Assembly (NCBI RefSeq): GCF_905475395.1
Contig: NC_058338.1
Span: 49,651,935 to 49,715,934 of the forward strand
DNA: 64,000 nt
From: Chrysoperla carnea
Taxonomy: Eukaryota > Arthropoda > Insecta > Neuroptera > Chrysopidae
Direction: 5' to 3'
The translations under genes were made by a program, and so were the position numbers. The notes beneath the pieces are model-generated. The model worked only from the letters and a program-made list of their open reading frames with translations, searched no databases and was not told where the DNA came from. This document shows, one piece after another, positions 11,401 to 23,227 of this stretch (its first letter is position 1; the number at the start of each line of letters is the position of its first letter).

Positions 11401-14400
11401 TTAAGGTAAGTTTAAGTCACAATTATTCGGAAAAAAAGTAAATATCGACTTTAAGAATTTTTTAGAAGTAATTAATCATTACATAGTATAAAACAAGGTC
11501 GCTTCCCGCTGTTTATATCTATGTATGCTTAGATCTTTAAAACTACGCTACGGATTTTGACTATTTCTAATAGATAGAGTGATTCAAGAGAAAGGTTTTT
11601 ATGTATAATACATGCATAATATAATAGAGAAACACTGATAATTTTAGATGTTAATGTGATGTCGACGAAATTGGGAACATAGCGAGGGTAAGTGACGGCA
11701 TATGAAGTGAAGGTTATCCCAACGAAGCGGGTAGTTCACAGCTAGTACTTATTATAATACGATGCAAATAGATTTTAAAATCAACCTACCTTAACATAAT
11801 GTTTAAAAATATCAGCAGCAGCTTTTGTTGGCATTATATTATAAACAATTAATTTACAGTATGCAGCCAAAAAATTACGACGTTTATGTAATTCTTCAAT
11901 ACGACGCTCATCATGTTCATCATCCGCCTCTTGTATGAACACATATATTTGTACAAATTCATTTAAAATACTTTGCATGTGTAATTGTGGTTCGTATACT
12001 AAGACACTCATCTGACTATGTCGTGCACTGACTAATTGATCACTGAATACCACTAATAAATCACATATGGAAATGTATGCTTCCTCTTTTAATATTTGTT
12101 CTGTCGACTGATGCATGATAATCAATGATGTATTCATGAAATTATGCAATCGTTCCTTTAGTTCATCAATTTCTTCATTGGCAGACCCACCAGTTTCTAA
12201 TACACTTTCTACTTGTGTTAAACCCCACATTATTGCATAGAAACAACTTGAAATACAATATTTAATTGCCTACAAAAATATATTCATATTTAACCTAGTT
12301 CAATTAGACGCCATAAACATAATGTAATAAAAAAAAAAAAAAAAAACGTAATCTTATAATAAATATAAATGTGATAGGTTAGGTTAGAGTGTCTGTCCTA
12401 GGGTGGGACACACTTAGACCATAGGGTCCGTTGTGATATCGTAAAAAGGTTGGCCCATCCCCGGCCACTAATCCATGAACCATTTGGAGCTGTTTTAGAA
12501 CAGCAGGAAAGCTTTGACGTCGACTGACGTGATAAAAAAAAAACAAAAATAATAATATAACTCAACTCAAAAATTTGCATTAAAAATTTTTGGGTCTATT
12601 GACACTTTTGACCAGCAAAGATCTTGCACAAAAGCAATGTAAAAAAATACTTACTATTAGAATAAAAATATATTATATAGTAATTAGCTTGATAATTATT
12701 TATAAGGTAGTCTAATGTAATTCTACAAATATCCCAAAGAAAATAGTGTCACATTTAGAATTATATTTAAACTATGCGATCAAAACAAAAGTTTTTCTAC
12801 GAAATTTATACAATTATATAATGTGACTTGTCTCGATTTATATATTTTTTAATAGATATATACTTTGATTTATTCCATTTTACAAAATATCAATTAATGT
12901 AAGCAACATAAAAAAATTATACAATAAAGTTTTATTTCAAATCACTTAGACTACTTAATAAAGAATTATTATCAGGCCAATTAATTTGCTGCAAGTTCCT
13001 TTATTCCCTTATGAATTGTAGTTTTTTAAAGGCTATTGCAAAATTAGTATACAATATCATATTGTTTTTATATATCGATATATCATAAGTGTTATCGATA
13101 AATCGATTTGTTTCGATGTTCTCAATGCATGCATTTTATTTTGAATCAAGGATAAAAAATTCTTATAAATAAAATATAATATTTAATATTTCACCTCTAC
13201 AGGTAATCCAATTTCTGATAAATTAGTTAATTCTGCAAATAGATCAGGCCACAAATTCCATTTATTTAAATTGTGTGATGAATAAAATACGGAAACTTTT
13301 TTTAATGCGGCAACAATATCAAATATTTCATCTTCTGTTGGATTATCATTCTGAAAAAAATTATAATTTTTGTCACGTTTTAAGCTCTTCTTTCGCAAAA
13401 TGGCTGTCCCTCTTCGACAGTGGCATTTTTCGTGGTTTCTTTTCATAATACTTAGATGTATTTTTCAGATTTTTTTTAATGATTTTCATTTAATAATAAG
13501 TGTCATTTTGAAATTTTATGGCACCATATTTTTTATTTTTTTCTGATACATGATTTAGCTCATTAATTATCACGAATATGAAATTATTTGTAATAAGTTT
13601 TCCATTTACAATATATACTTGTTAAAAACAAAATAGTTTTTTCCAACTTTTGGGGGAAAATATAAATGGAGATAAACGTAAAATAATTCTGACCACGATG
13701 CACCCAAAAAAGCGGACTCCTTTCAAAAAGCAAAGTTTAAGGTTGTAATATTAGAAGTAATCATAAAAATACTTACCGCAGCCAAAAGATTTTTATAATC
13801 ATCCAAAGTTTCCTTGCAACGATTTACAATCATATCAATAATTGTGGAACGAGCGATATCGCAAGGACGAAAGATTGCCTGACCCTCAGTACATAAATAT
13901 TCAAGTGATTTAGCACATGTTTCCAATACTTCAGTTTCTTGATGAATTTTTACAATTTCCTTTAATGTTTCAAGCAACTGTTGAAGACTCTGTAAAAGCA
14001 AAATAGTGAATAACTTGTGTCTAAAATGTAATCTTTTAACTTACATTTTCTTGACGATTCTTTGTATATATTTCAAGATCAAAATATTGTGGAATTGTTA
14101 ACAAATTTGTTAATTTTTCATGATCAGCCTTATATTTGTTTAATAATTGTGGTAACGTTTGTATGAAATGTTCAGTTAAACGATGTTTATCGTCATTGGT
14201 TTGTTTTTGTTCTTTCATCGATGTAACCTGGAAACAAAAAAAAATCGACTTCATTAAAAAAGGTTTACAAAAAATATTACATTTATTTATGAGATATTCT
14301 ACTCCTTATTTAAAACGCTAGATAGAGTATCTCTTAGCTGGAAAACTCAATAATCTCTTAATGTAAAATCAGCTTTATAGTAAATTTAATATAAATTATA

Positions 14401-17400
14401 AATTATCATATTACTTGCAGTTACTCATGCGCTTTTAAAAAAGTTTTAAAAACAAAGACTACAGTGTTATAGTCTTCACTCCACTTGCACTCATTTATTC
14501 CCCATTTAGATCATGATTTCATGGGTTTTAATATTTGGGTGTGCAATATAAAAAAGAATTTTTCGAGTCCGTCTAGTAGTTCCAGAGTGTAGTGTGTTTA
14601 AACGCACAACCAAACAAAACTCTTCCGCTTCATTATGATAACATAGATTAATTATTATTGGAACTTACCTTTCGGTTAGGCCCTCTACCAACAGGTGCTT
14701 CACCAGTTGCCGCTTGTCGTACACAACAAACCATAATATCAATTAAACTTGTTTCTTGACGATTATCCAAACTTTCTTCATGTGGTCCTGGCTCTTCTAA
14801 TAATAAATCAGTCATACATTCCCAATCTTTCATCATAGGATTTGACTCAATTAATGAATCAACTAAATAAGCACCATGCTCGTGTAACTCCGATTCAATG
14901 AAAAATTGTACCAAATCAATAATAAATGGTGTATTGGGTAAACGACGTTTACCTCGCCCACTTTTACCCGGATCAACACCAGTTGGTTGAAACAACCGTT
15001 CATTTAAAAATTCACCAGCTGCTTGCGCTACTTGACGATGTGATGAGTATACTAATTCGTAAACATGTTCACAATCTTTATCTGATAAAATGTCATTATG
15101 ATGCCTGTGGAAAGAATTCAAGATATTAATTACAGATTTTTTCGTAAGTACAAAAAAAGTAAATATTGGAAATTTCAGACTATCGCTTATAAAGACAATT
15201 TTTTACTTGATAAGCAAATATTTCGATTAATTTGTTAACGATTATAATATTTCAAACAAAAGTTGTTGATTCCAAAGAAGATAAGAAATAGAAAAACACT
15301 TTATGCACTGATATTTAGCACGAAAAAGATGTCCACCAATTTAGGAATAATAAAAAATTGTTAAATCGTTATTTTTCAAAGTAAAGGTAAATGGAAATTA
15401 TTAAAAGCTAACATTTTTTCGATAACCCAATAAAGTCATTGAAAATTAATTGCAAAAAAACACTTTCAGTAGCGGATACATTTGATTAATTTGATTTATA
15501 GCTAAAGATAAGTATCGAACATAAAATAACAACTTTACTTACTTATGGATGCTAATTACTAAGCGAACGGCTTGTACAGCAACATCATATTCTTTATCCA
15601 GAGTCATAGCAACAATACGGTCTTTAAATTTATTGGTAAAAAGTTCCAATTTTCCTTTAAGTTCTTCTGAAGCATAAAGAGGTTGTAACGCCAATAGACA
15701 ACGCAAACGAACATCTCCCACCTATTTATTACAAATAAAAATTTGAATTTGAATTTCCTTTTTATTTAAAAGTCGTATTAAAACTCGTCAATAGATTGTG
15801 TGTTTTGAGAACTTTTAAGCAGGTAATACGCATCCACATACTTACCAGAATAAAATCATTCTTTGTACTCTATGATTCTAAATGTACATATTTTTTGAGT
15901 GATAAAATTAAATAAAATAATTGAAAGTAGTCAATTACATTTTACATATAATCTAAAAATACATGTGTTCGCTTGGCGAAATAATAATATTGAACATCCC
16001 AAATGAAATCATCGTTTCGCCTAATAAATATTATGTCTTTAAATTACCTTATCGTGTAAAGTCCACCCAATGTATTTCAAATATGAATCATCTAGAAAGT
16101 TGGTGTGGAATTTTTGCATCCAAATACCAATTTCTGTCATGGATATTGCTCGAATTTCTGGCAATGTATCTCTACAGAATAAAATCAAAATTAGGTTAAA
16201 TTTTCTATCATATCTGAACCAATGCGTATATTTTTAATAAAAAATAGTAAAAAAGTTTATATACGCATATGTTTTAAAACTTTTGATTTTCGAGATACAG
16301 GATGATCATGTTTCTAAACAAACATATATAATATCGATAGTAAGTAAATGATAATGCTAAAGTTTATTTTGTCGAGATTCCTTACATAAAAATATAACAT
16401 AATGGCCATATAAATACATGCACAAAGATTTTTATTCATTTTCGAGATCCAATCATGAAGGATTTAATATTAAAAGCCTTTGATTTGTTTATTCGACATT
16501 TATTTATTATTATTATGCAAAGAATCCCAAAACAATAATATACTTACCATTATCATATTTTTGTTTTGAAACTTTATCACCCTTTATGTCAAAAAAGAAA
16601 AGTTTTAATCTATATATTCATATTAAGTTTTCGCCTTTTTTTAATTCAAGGAACTTATGTTCTTGTGAAGCTTTTTCAGATTTATTATTAAATAATTTGT
16701 ATATCGGTAGGGTCTCTAAAACTTTAAATGGATTGCTATAATACGAACCTGTAACGATGAACAAACACTGATTTAAACATATACGTTAACATATTTTTAA
16801 TTTCATCAATATTCTCTTCTAATTCTTGACGTTTAGTCATTAAAGCCTCTAAACGATCACTAGCACCACGTTTATCACGTGCTTTTTGTCGTTCAGCTTC
16901 GTATTGACGCAAAGTATTATCTTGATTTACACTCACAGTTAATGCAACATCAACTAAAGCTGTCATCAATTTCATTGCTAAAAAAGAGAATAAATATTCA
17001 AACTTGATTCAGTTTTTAAATCGACTACAAACGGAGGGGGGATATTTATCACGAAATTGTGTGAGTTAACTCATTATAATTTATAAGGTATGCGTTAATA
17101 TATATTTTCTAATACTTTTATTACATCCATCACTATAAGGTAGATATACATAACTTTAAAATTAGCAAGGAAAAACATTTCTTATTAGTAAAAATAGTAA
17201 AGTTCCATATAATCCGAAAACGGTGTTAGACGCCTTTATAGAATGATCAATAATATATTTCATAGTTCCATTTGGTAAGTTAAATTTCTCAATTTTTTTA
17301 GAAAAATTATTAAAAAAGAACAAACTTTTTTGAGCCTTTTTTTAATCTTCCTAATACCAAATAAGGGAAATTACATTAAATACGTAGATGATAAGGTGAA

Positions 17401-20087
17401 ATTAATCGATTTTGGACTAAATTTTTAAACAAGCTGATTTATTGACGATTCGTATCTGCCATTCTTATACTCTAGCCATCTTCCAAATGATTTTTTAAAC
17501 ATTTCCGAATTTGTCTAAAATAATTCATCTTTTTATGATATTAGAAAAATCAAAACTTAGAGACAGTGGCAGAATCCTATAGCTTTGCCTGCTTAAAATA
17601 GCATTTTTCACCCATTGATGTCTAGAAATCGGATGAGAGGTTCTTCTCGAAAAGAACATAGAGTTTCCCTTGGTCTGGGTGCTGGGGACACCCACTTGTG
17701 TAGCTTTAAATTCGTATCCAAAAAATTAATAATTATAATAGTTTAAATTACCGGCTAAAGTAGCTGTATGACGAAATGCTCGTACTTGTGAATCAGATAA
17801 ACCAGTTAAAAGTGATATAATATTATCCATCAAAAATTGATCGTAAATAATCGAATACTGACATTGTTTCACTAATGTTTGCACGAAATCACAAAAATTT
17901 TGACGAAATTTTTTCCATTGTTGTCCAGTCATTATTAATGGATATTCTCCACTTTCCTAGGAGGTAATATTATTAAATAGGAATAACATTTAATAAAATA
18001 GAAAACAAAAAAAAAAATTTACTTCATCAAATTCTTCAGTCATTTTACGGATAATTGATACATGTTCCATTGTGGCTTGCATTTGTGGTGTAATACGTCC
18101 TTTACACCCTGACGCATTTATGAAGAATTGCATCAATTGGATTAGTGCTGTTTCACGATTTGTTTTGTAACCTTCGATCCAGTCATCACAAATGTTCTTA
18201 AAAGAAAAAGTTTTACATTATAAAGTAAATAACAACTATCTTAAAATGGACTTCTCTTTAGAATAATTTAAGATTAAAATTAATTGTCCTCAATTTTTTA
18301 AGAATAAGCTCGGATTTTACAAATTCATTCGTCTAAAACTTACCTATTTGTCCAGCTAAAAATACCTCAAAATCTCAAGATCAATTTAAAAAATTAAACA
18401 TCTCTTACCGTTTTCAAAATAATATTTAAGGGTTACAAAATTGAAGTAGTTTACTATTTCATTTGTCTGCAATCTTTGACTTAGAAGAAATTCGATATTA
18501 AACAGAATTGTTAATTTTTAAATATACTCCCGAGTATAAATTTCGACATTTATACTCGGGAGTATATTTAAAAATTAACGATTTTGTTTAATATCGAATT
18601 TCTGCTAAGTCAAAGGTTACAGACAAATAAAAAAAGTAAACTACTTCAATTTTGTAACCCTTAAATATTATATTGAAGACGGTAAGAGATAGAGTTTTGT
18701 TATTTTTCGAATTCTAACTATTTTTGTTTCAAATATTTTTTCGAAATTGTAATAGAGATGTTAGAATAAACATGTAATTAAAATTTGCTCTGATAAATTC
18801 TGTTAGATCCTAATGAAGTAAAATGTTGTGTAATTTACAGTGGTGATAAGATAAAAATCTTATGCCTGCATCACATGGCTTCTTTATACGCAATAAAGTA
18901 ACAGAGCAATTTGTTGTTATAAAAATTGGATATAAAATTGTAAGGTAGTGAATAGAAGTAAACAATATTTTCTAAGTTTGCTTATTCCATTCTGTATTGT
19001 TCAGAAGAAGAAGTATACAACTAAGTGTTACAGCAGTCTTAAATCCAAAATTCCACCACGAATAGTTTCTTCAATATTCGAAATACATACGTACATACTG
19101 TAGATAATATGGCGAAACTAATCTAAATTGATTCAGGGATGCCTAATTTAGATAATTCCCTTTAAATTGCGATACGGAAATTATCCGCGATTACAATATT
19201 CCTTTTCTATATGTTTAAAAACAACTTCTAGCTACCATGAAAATTATCAGTTACAAATGTGTTATCATCTTAGCTAAATAATTAAACATGAAATAATGCG
19301 TTTCGAGCTTAAGTCTTTTCGAAATTTTTTAACTTCATCCGTTTCGTATTTAATCTCTCAACGGAAAGTAGGTCATAATTAAAATTTTAATCTTCTTTGA
19401 AAATCGCAGATATATATTAAGGATGTCTAAGACAGACCGGTAATATGATAATCTAATTTAAATATCATATGTAGGTAGGTATAACTATTCAATTATTAAT
19501 AAAACTTAACTGCTACTGCATTTATTTATTATACTTACTGGGATTGAACCTTTACAATTTCGTATAATGAAATACAAACTATTTTCATCTTCTGCATTTA
19601 TATCAGGATTTGGTTTACGACCGGTTTTTTTGCGACGTGTTTCAGCAGGAGCAGGTGTTGCGGGAGGTTGTTCCACAATACGCCGTTCACTTAATGGGGC
19701 TCTATCTCTTGCTTGAGATTGTTGAACACCTAAACAAATTTCAATTTTTATACTTTCAAATCTAAATGAAAGACGAATGTAGCTAACCTCGTAGCCTAGC
19801 ACGGGTAATTCTTGGTACATGACCACCAGGAGTTGGGGGAGGTTCGTAAGACATCAAATTATCTGTAGTGTTATCAGATGCATTTTCATTGCCGGTTTCC
19901 CCATACATTTCACTAAAAAACAATCGCAACTTTAAGTTAGAACCTTTTTTAATGAAAATAGAATTTTAAAAATTTACTTGGTTGAAATATAAGTATTTCC
20001 ATATCCAGCGTTGTAGTTGTCATCACTGTTATCATATTCAATAGGAGGTTCCTCCATACATATTCGCTTCCCTCCGCGTCGATGCAT
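8439..20087 (-). CDS. SA: Cohesin subunit SA/STAG (stromalin, Scc3 family), complete
   Basis: SA binds the Rad21 kleisin and is the HEAT-repeat, DNA-contacting subunit of nuclear cohesin, needed for sister-chromatid cohesion and chromosome looping. Seventeen exons join in frame: 20087-19978, 19912-19788, 19729-19539, 18196-18023, 17956-17752, 16977-16749, 16171-16048, 15721-15543, 15104-14669, 14227-14045, 13989-13777, 13350-13195, 12269-11790, 10917-10750, 10688-10480, 9807-9647, 8497-8439. They total 3402 nt, or 1133 residues plus stop, a normal family length. All boundaries are GT/AG. Visible landmarks are the STAG domain from about residue 143 (DDWIEGYK, then MTEEFDEESGEYPL), [10 protein letters not shown] and [20 protein letters not shown], and the stromalin conservative domain from about 338 ([34 protein letters not shown]). 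Further on are [62 protein letters not shown] and [12 protein letters not shown]. The N-terminus is acidic and Y/N-rich; the C-terminus is a short acidic tail. Confidence 0.97.
8746..9060 (-). repeat. Probable LINE-type repeat fragment
   Basis: In SA intron 16. A GACTGACTGACGGACCAACG-like run, a CTGAAATTTGGTGGGTGTG segment and a terminal AGGGTTCCGCA have the composition of repeats common in insect genomes. Identification is by resemblance only. Confidence 0.4.
9100..9195 (-). repeat. R4 repeat fragment (CCCGC-core family)
   Basis: The reverse complement reads TATACCAGTAGTTACCCGCC and matches the start of the R4 copy at 33137. It lies in SA intron 16. Confidence 0.5.
11640..11755 (-). repeat. 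R4-like fragment in SA intron 13
   Basis: The reverse complement holds GTACTAGCTGTGAACTACCC followed by GCTTCGTTGGG, the same core as the copies at 33137 and 62285. Confidence 0.5.
12365..12535 (+). repeat. Interspersed repeat fragment in SA intron 12
   Basis: This block is richer in G+C than its surroundings and begins GGTTAGGTTAGAGTG, continuing with GGGTGGGACACACTTAGACC and GTCCGTTGTGATA. Very similar runs occur in many insect genomes as transposon-derived repeats (recalled, not searched). No coding frame is kept. Confidence 0.5.
14460..14648 (+). repeat. LINE/SINE 3' tail in SA intron 9
   Basis: CGAGTCCGTCTAGTAGTTCC is followed by an AAACGCACAACCAAACAAAA stretch and then a TTATGATAACATAGAT end. 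The copies at 34540-34645 and 62600-62690 have the same layout and the same ATAGA-type end, as in retroposon 3' ends. Confidence 0.5.
15105..17751. other. SA introns 5, 6, 8 (774, 577 and 438 nt)
   Basis: AT-rich introns between the exons listed under SA. I see no nested gene. The frame on the plus strand at 15963-16199 is the antisense shadow of exon 7 plus intron. Confidence 0.5.
18401..18689. repeat. Long foldback element in SA intron 3
   Basis: Two arms of about 141 nt (18401-18541 and 18548-18689) are reverse complements at roughly 90% or better, separated by a 6 nt loop (TTCGAC). The outer ends read TCTCTTACCG and CGGTAAGAGA. As part of the SA pre-mRNA it would fold into a long hairpin. 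No coding frame; a foldback MITE is the likeliest origin. Confidence 0.85.
18690..19538. other. Remainder of SA intron 3
   Basis: AT-rich intronic sequence with no recognised gene or repeat; the intron as a whole is 1342 nt. Confidence 0.4.
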
Positions 20088-20833
20088 CTTGGATTTTGGA
20101 ATTTTTATTCATTCGTTTATAAACAACTAAAGTTTTAAATTCTTGTCAAATGACATACGTAAATAAACCCGAAATGCCTGTAGCTTGTACAATAACGGTA
20201 TCAATCGGTCAAATTAATAACTACAAAACGCTTGCCTAAAAGAATTGTTGCGACTAGTATAAATTCAAACACGAATAGAAACTAATAAATCACAGACTTA
20301 CATTAAATAAGGTAAAAGTCAATTTAACAACTTTTCTTAAAAATGCTCCTAGAACGTCAGGAAAAAACCAAATTAAAGCATTTTTTAGGTTTAACGAATC
20401 TGTTTGCTGAAATAGTGAAGAATTAAAAATTTTTCTTTAATTAACGAAAATAATTACACAATTTATTTGCTAATAAAAGTTATTTTTTGCAATTAAAAAT
20501 GAATTAATGGTTTAAGTTAATAAAAAATAAGTTGTTGATTACCATTATTTGTTATTAAAAATGCTTAAAATGTCAAAAATTATAACAAATATTCTCAACA
20601 AAATAATGTTTTTAAGTAAGTTTCTGAATATGAAGTAAAAATGGCGAATTTGATATAGAATCATTTTTGTATATGCAAGCTTTTTTAGCCTTTCATGTAT
20701 AATTTTAAAGAATTTATTTTTTTTTAAATAATAATTATTCTTATATTTTATAAAAATTAATTTTGTGTTTTGTTTCCTAAATATCATGATTAATTCATCG
20801 ATTTACAATCATACGGCTAAATAAAAAACCATT

Positions 20834-21191
20834 AGTTCTCAAAACTCATGCTAACTTGATCTCTTTAAAATGAATTGTTAAATCATGAATTTGGGTGCGA
20901 ATTTAGTTTTTAACACAAAAACACTATAAGAAAATACGATAAATACATTAATGTATTTATTTTGAGAATATTCAGTACCTAAATTTCTTCATGTTAACAA
21001 TATTCATTAACAAGTTCTCAAAACTCATGCTAACTTGATCTCTTTAAAATGAATTGTTAAATCATGAATTTGGGTGCGAATTTAGTTTTTAACACAAAAA
21101 CACTATAAGAAAATACGATAAATACATTAATGTATTTATTTTGAGAATATTCAGTACCTAAATTTCTTCATGTTAACAATATTCATTAACA
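20834..21191. repeat. Perfect tandem duplication, 2 x 179 bp
   Basis: 20834-21012 and 21013-21191 read as identical, each starting AGTTCTCAAAACTCATGC and ending ATATTCATTAACA. The absence of any difference implies a very recent duplication or an assembly artefact. Confidence 0.9.
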
Positions 21192-21229
21192 AAAATGCAA
21201 CTTAAATAATTAACAACCTCATCTTTAAT

Positions 21230-21450
21230 TAACTTAATCCATTTATTCATTTTTATCAATCACCCTTTATACCTACATCTTTTGTGAAAAAATTAATATC
21301 GATTCTCTGTAAGGTTTATGAGAAATTAACTATCAAAGTCAGTGTTTTTATCAAAAAGAGCACATTTCTCATAATATGTATAGAGAACCGATATAAATTT
21401 TTCACAAAAGACGTATAAAAATATGGTGAATAATTGATAAATAAAATTTT
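21230..21450. repeat. Imperfect inverted repeat
   Basis: CTTTTGTGAAAAAATTAATA near 21280 and its neighbourhood are mirrored by TATAAATTTTTCACAAAAG near 21391-21409. Outer similarity (TTTATCAATCACC against GGTGAATAATTGATAAA) extends the arms to about 90 nt. Confidence 0.55.
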
Positions 21451-21502
21451 AACTTTTTGTGTATCATTTTCACTTTTTATCGAAAAAAAATGCACGTGTT
21501 TT

Positions 21503-21577
21503 ACCATTCTAAGTGTTATAACTATAACATTATATGTGAATCACACGTAATATTATAGTAATAACACCTAGAATGGT
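21503..21577. repeat. Short inverted-repeat element or hairpin
   Basis: ACCATTCTAAGTGTTA at the left pairs with TAACACCTAGAATGGT at the right, and the inner part also pairs in places, giving a 75 nt hairpin. Confidence 0.6.
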
Positions 21578-22249
21578 TTAAATGTTTTTCATTTATTTTT
21601 GACTGAGTATATTTATCGGTTTTTCATTTTTACACACATTACATTACATTTAATGTGTGTATTTAAATTTTTAAATAATTAGACTGAGGAAGTTATTAAT
21701 TTGGGTATGATTTTATAAAGCTTAAAACTTGAGGAATATTAATAAAAGTTTTTTATGTACCTAAATGGTAACATTTATAAAAGTACTTATTGACTAGTAA
21801 CCATACAACTATTACGACTGCTCCATATACCATCAAGTAAAAAGGGCATTTTTTAATAATAAATTTCTCGTAAACCGTACATTTTGTCTATTTGACATTA
21901 GCATAAAAATTGTGAACGATCTCAGCTATACATGTGTATGAAATACGAAAATGCAAGGTGTGTAGGTATATATAGTTCGTTCACTTCACATTAGTTCGTT
22001 CACTTTTACTCTTTTCAAAATTAACAATGGGAGTTTTGAAATAAAAAAATTGAAATATTTTAAAATTTTAAATTTTATAAGAAGATCTAATGAACTATGA
22101 GCAGAATCGTAGGTAAACTAGTTTGCATAGTTCACCTGAAATAACGCTCCTTTGAAATAGTTCATGAACTACACACTTATTAAATATACGCTTTCTCTAA
22201 TAATGATACAACAATGAATATGCATTTATATTTGCGTTGACTCACTATA

Positions 22250-22757
22250 TTAAGGTAGTACCAGCATGAAATCACTTTTCGACAGATTTGGCCGAATTTT
22301 TTTTCTCGGGTTTATAATAGCTTTATTTATGAATTCCTAAAATTTCATAATTTTTGACCGTTTAGATCGCGAGATATTTAAAGACAAAGTTCGCGATTTT
22401 GAGGGTCATGTCCCATTTAAAGTATGTAAAATGTCCGGTCTCTCCAACTATTTTTTATGATATTATTATATATTGAAGAAAAAGTAGAAAAAAATGTTTA
22501 TACAATACAATTCTAAAAAAAAAATTTAGAAATTAATTTTCACTTTCGAGATATTAATTTTGACGTAAATTGATCGAAATTGGAACGTTGGCATAATTAT
22601 TTCCCATTTTAAACGGTCAAAATTTCTGAAACTTTGGGAATTAATAGTAAGCATTATTAAATTCTTAAATTTAATTTTTCGTTAAATTCTGTCGAAAAAA
22701 AAATTGTACCATTGCTTTAACATAGAAACTGCAAATACCATGCTGGAACATCGTTAA
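22250..22757 (+). mobile_element. R2 element, full copy, TTAA-flanked MITE
   Basis: A 500 bp element (22254-22753) lies between two TTAA tetranucleotides (22250-22253, 22754-22757). Its ends are imperfect inverted repeats sharing CCAGCATG close to the termini (GGTAGTACCAGCATG and, reversed, CGATGTTCCAGCATG). No protein frame is present, so it is non-autonomous. A TTAA target is typical of piggyBac elements, but the terminal bases do not clearly match them. Truncated relatives lie at 37448 and 46641, both also next to TTAA. Confidence 0.75.
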
Positions 22758-23227
22758 GAAGATAAAAAGAATACAAATTGATCTATCATCTTTAGTTTAT
22801 ATCATGCCATAACTAAAAAGTGATTAGAATCATATATGCTCTTGTTCTTTATTTTCAAAAATAATAATTATTCAACAAAATAATTCAACTTCAGATTAAA
22901 AATTGAAAGTCAGATATTACATAACATAACAATGATTCTAGTGACATAATTAGTATTACAAAAAAGATGGCAGTACTGGCAAATAAAAATTCGTCATGGT
23001 TTAGGGTATTTTTGATTTGTCAGTGTGATATATATCTTTTCAGCTGATAATATTAGTACGTCATCAAGTCATTAATGCGAAGGTCATCACATAAAACCTT
23101 TTGCTTGTCATTGGTTTTTATTCATTAAATTATTATACGTGTTGTAGTGCATTTGCAACGATATTTTTACCCAAACTTTTACCATTGTTATTAAAAAGTA
23201 AAATTAAATTAAAAAAAATTATAAAAA

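Larger units (their letters stand above)
20088..23227. promoter_or_regulatory. Shared upstream region of the divergent SA and cytochrome b5 genes
   Basis: The two start codons face away from each other across 3.1 kb, so both promoters and 5' UTRs must lie here. I cannot point to a specific core promoter. The region carries the 179 bp tandem duplication, two small inverted-repeat structures and one R2 element, leaving about 2 kb of plain AT-rich sequence. Confidence 0.5.
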
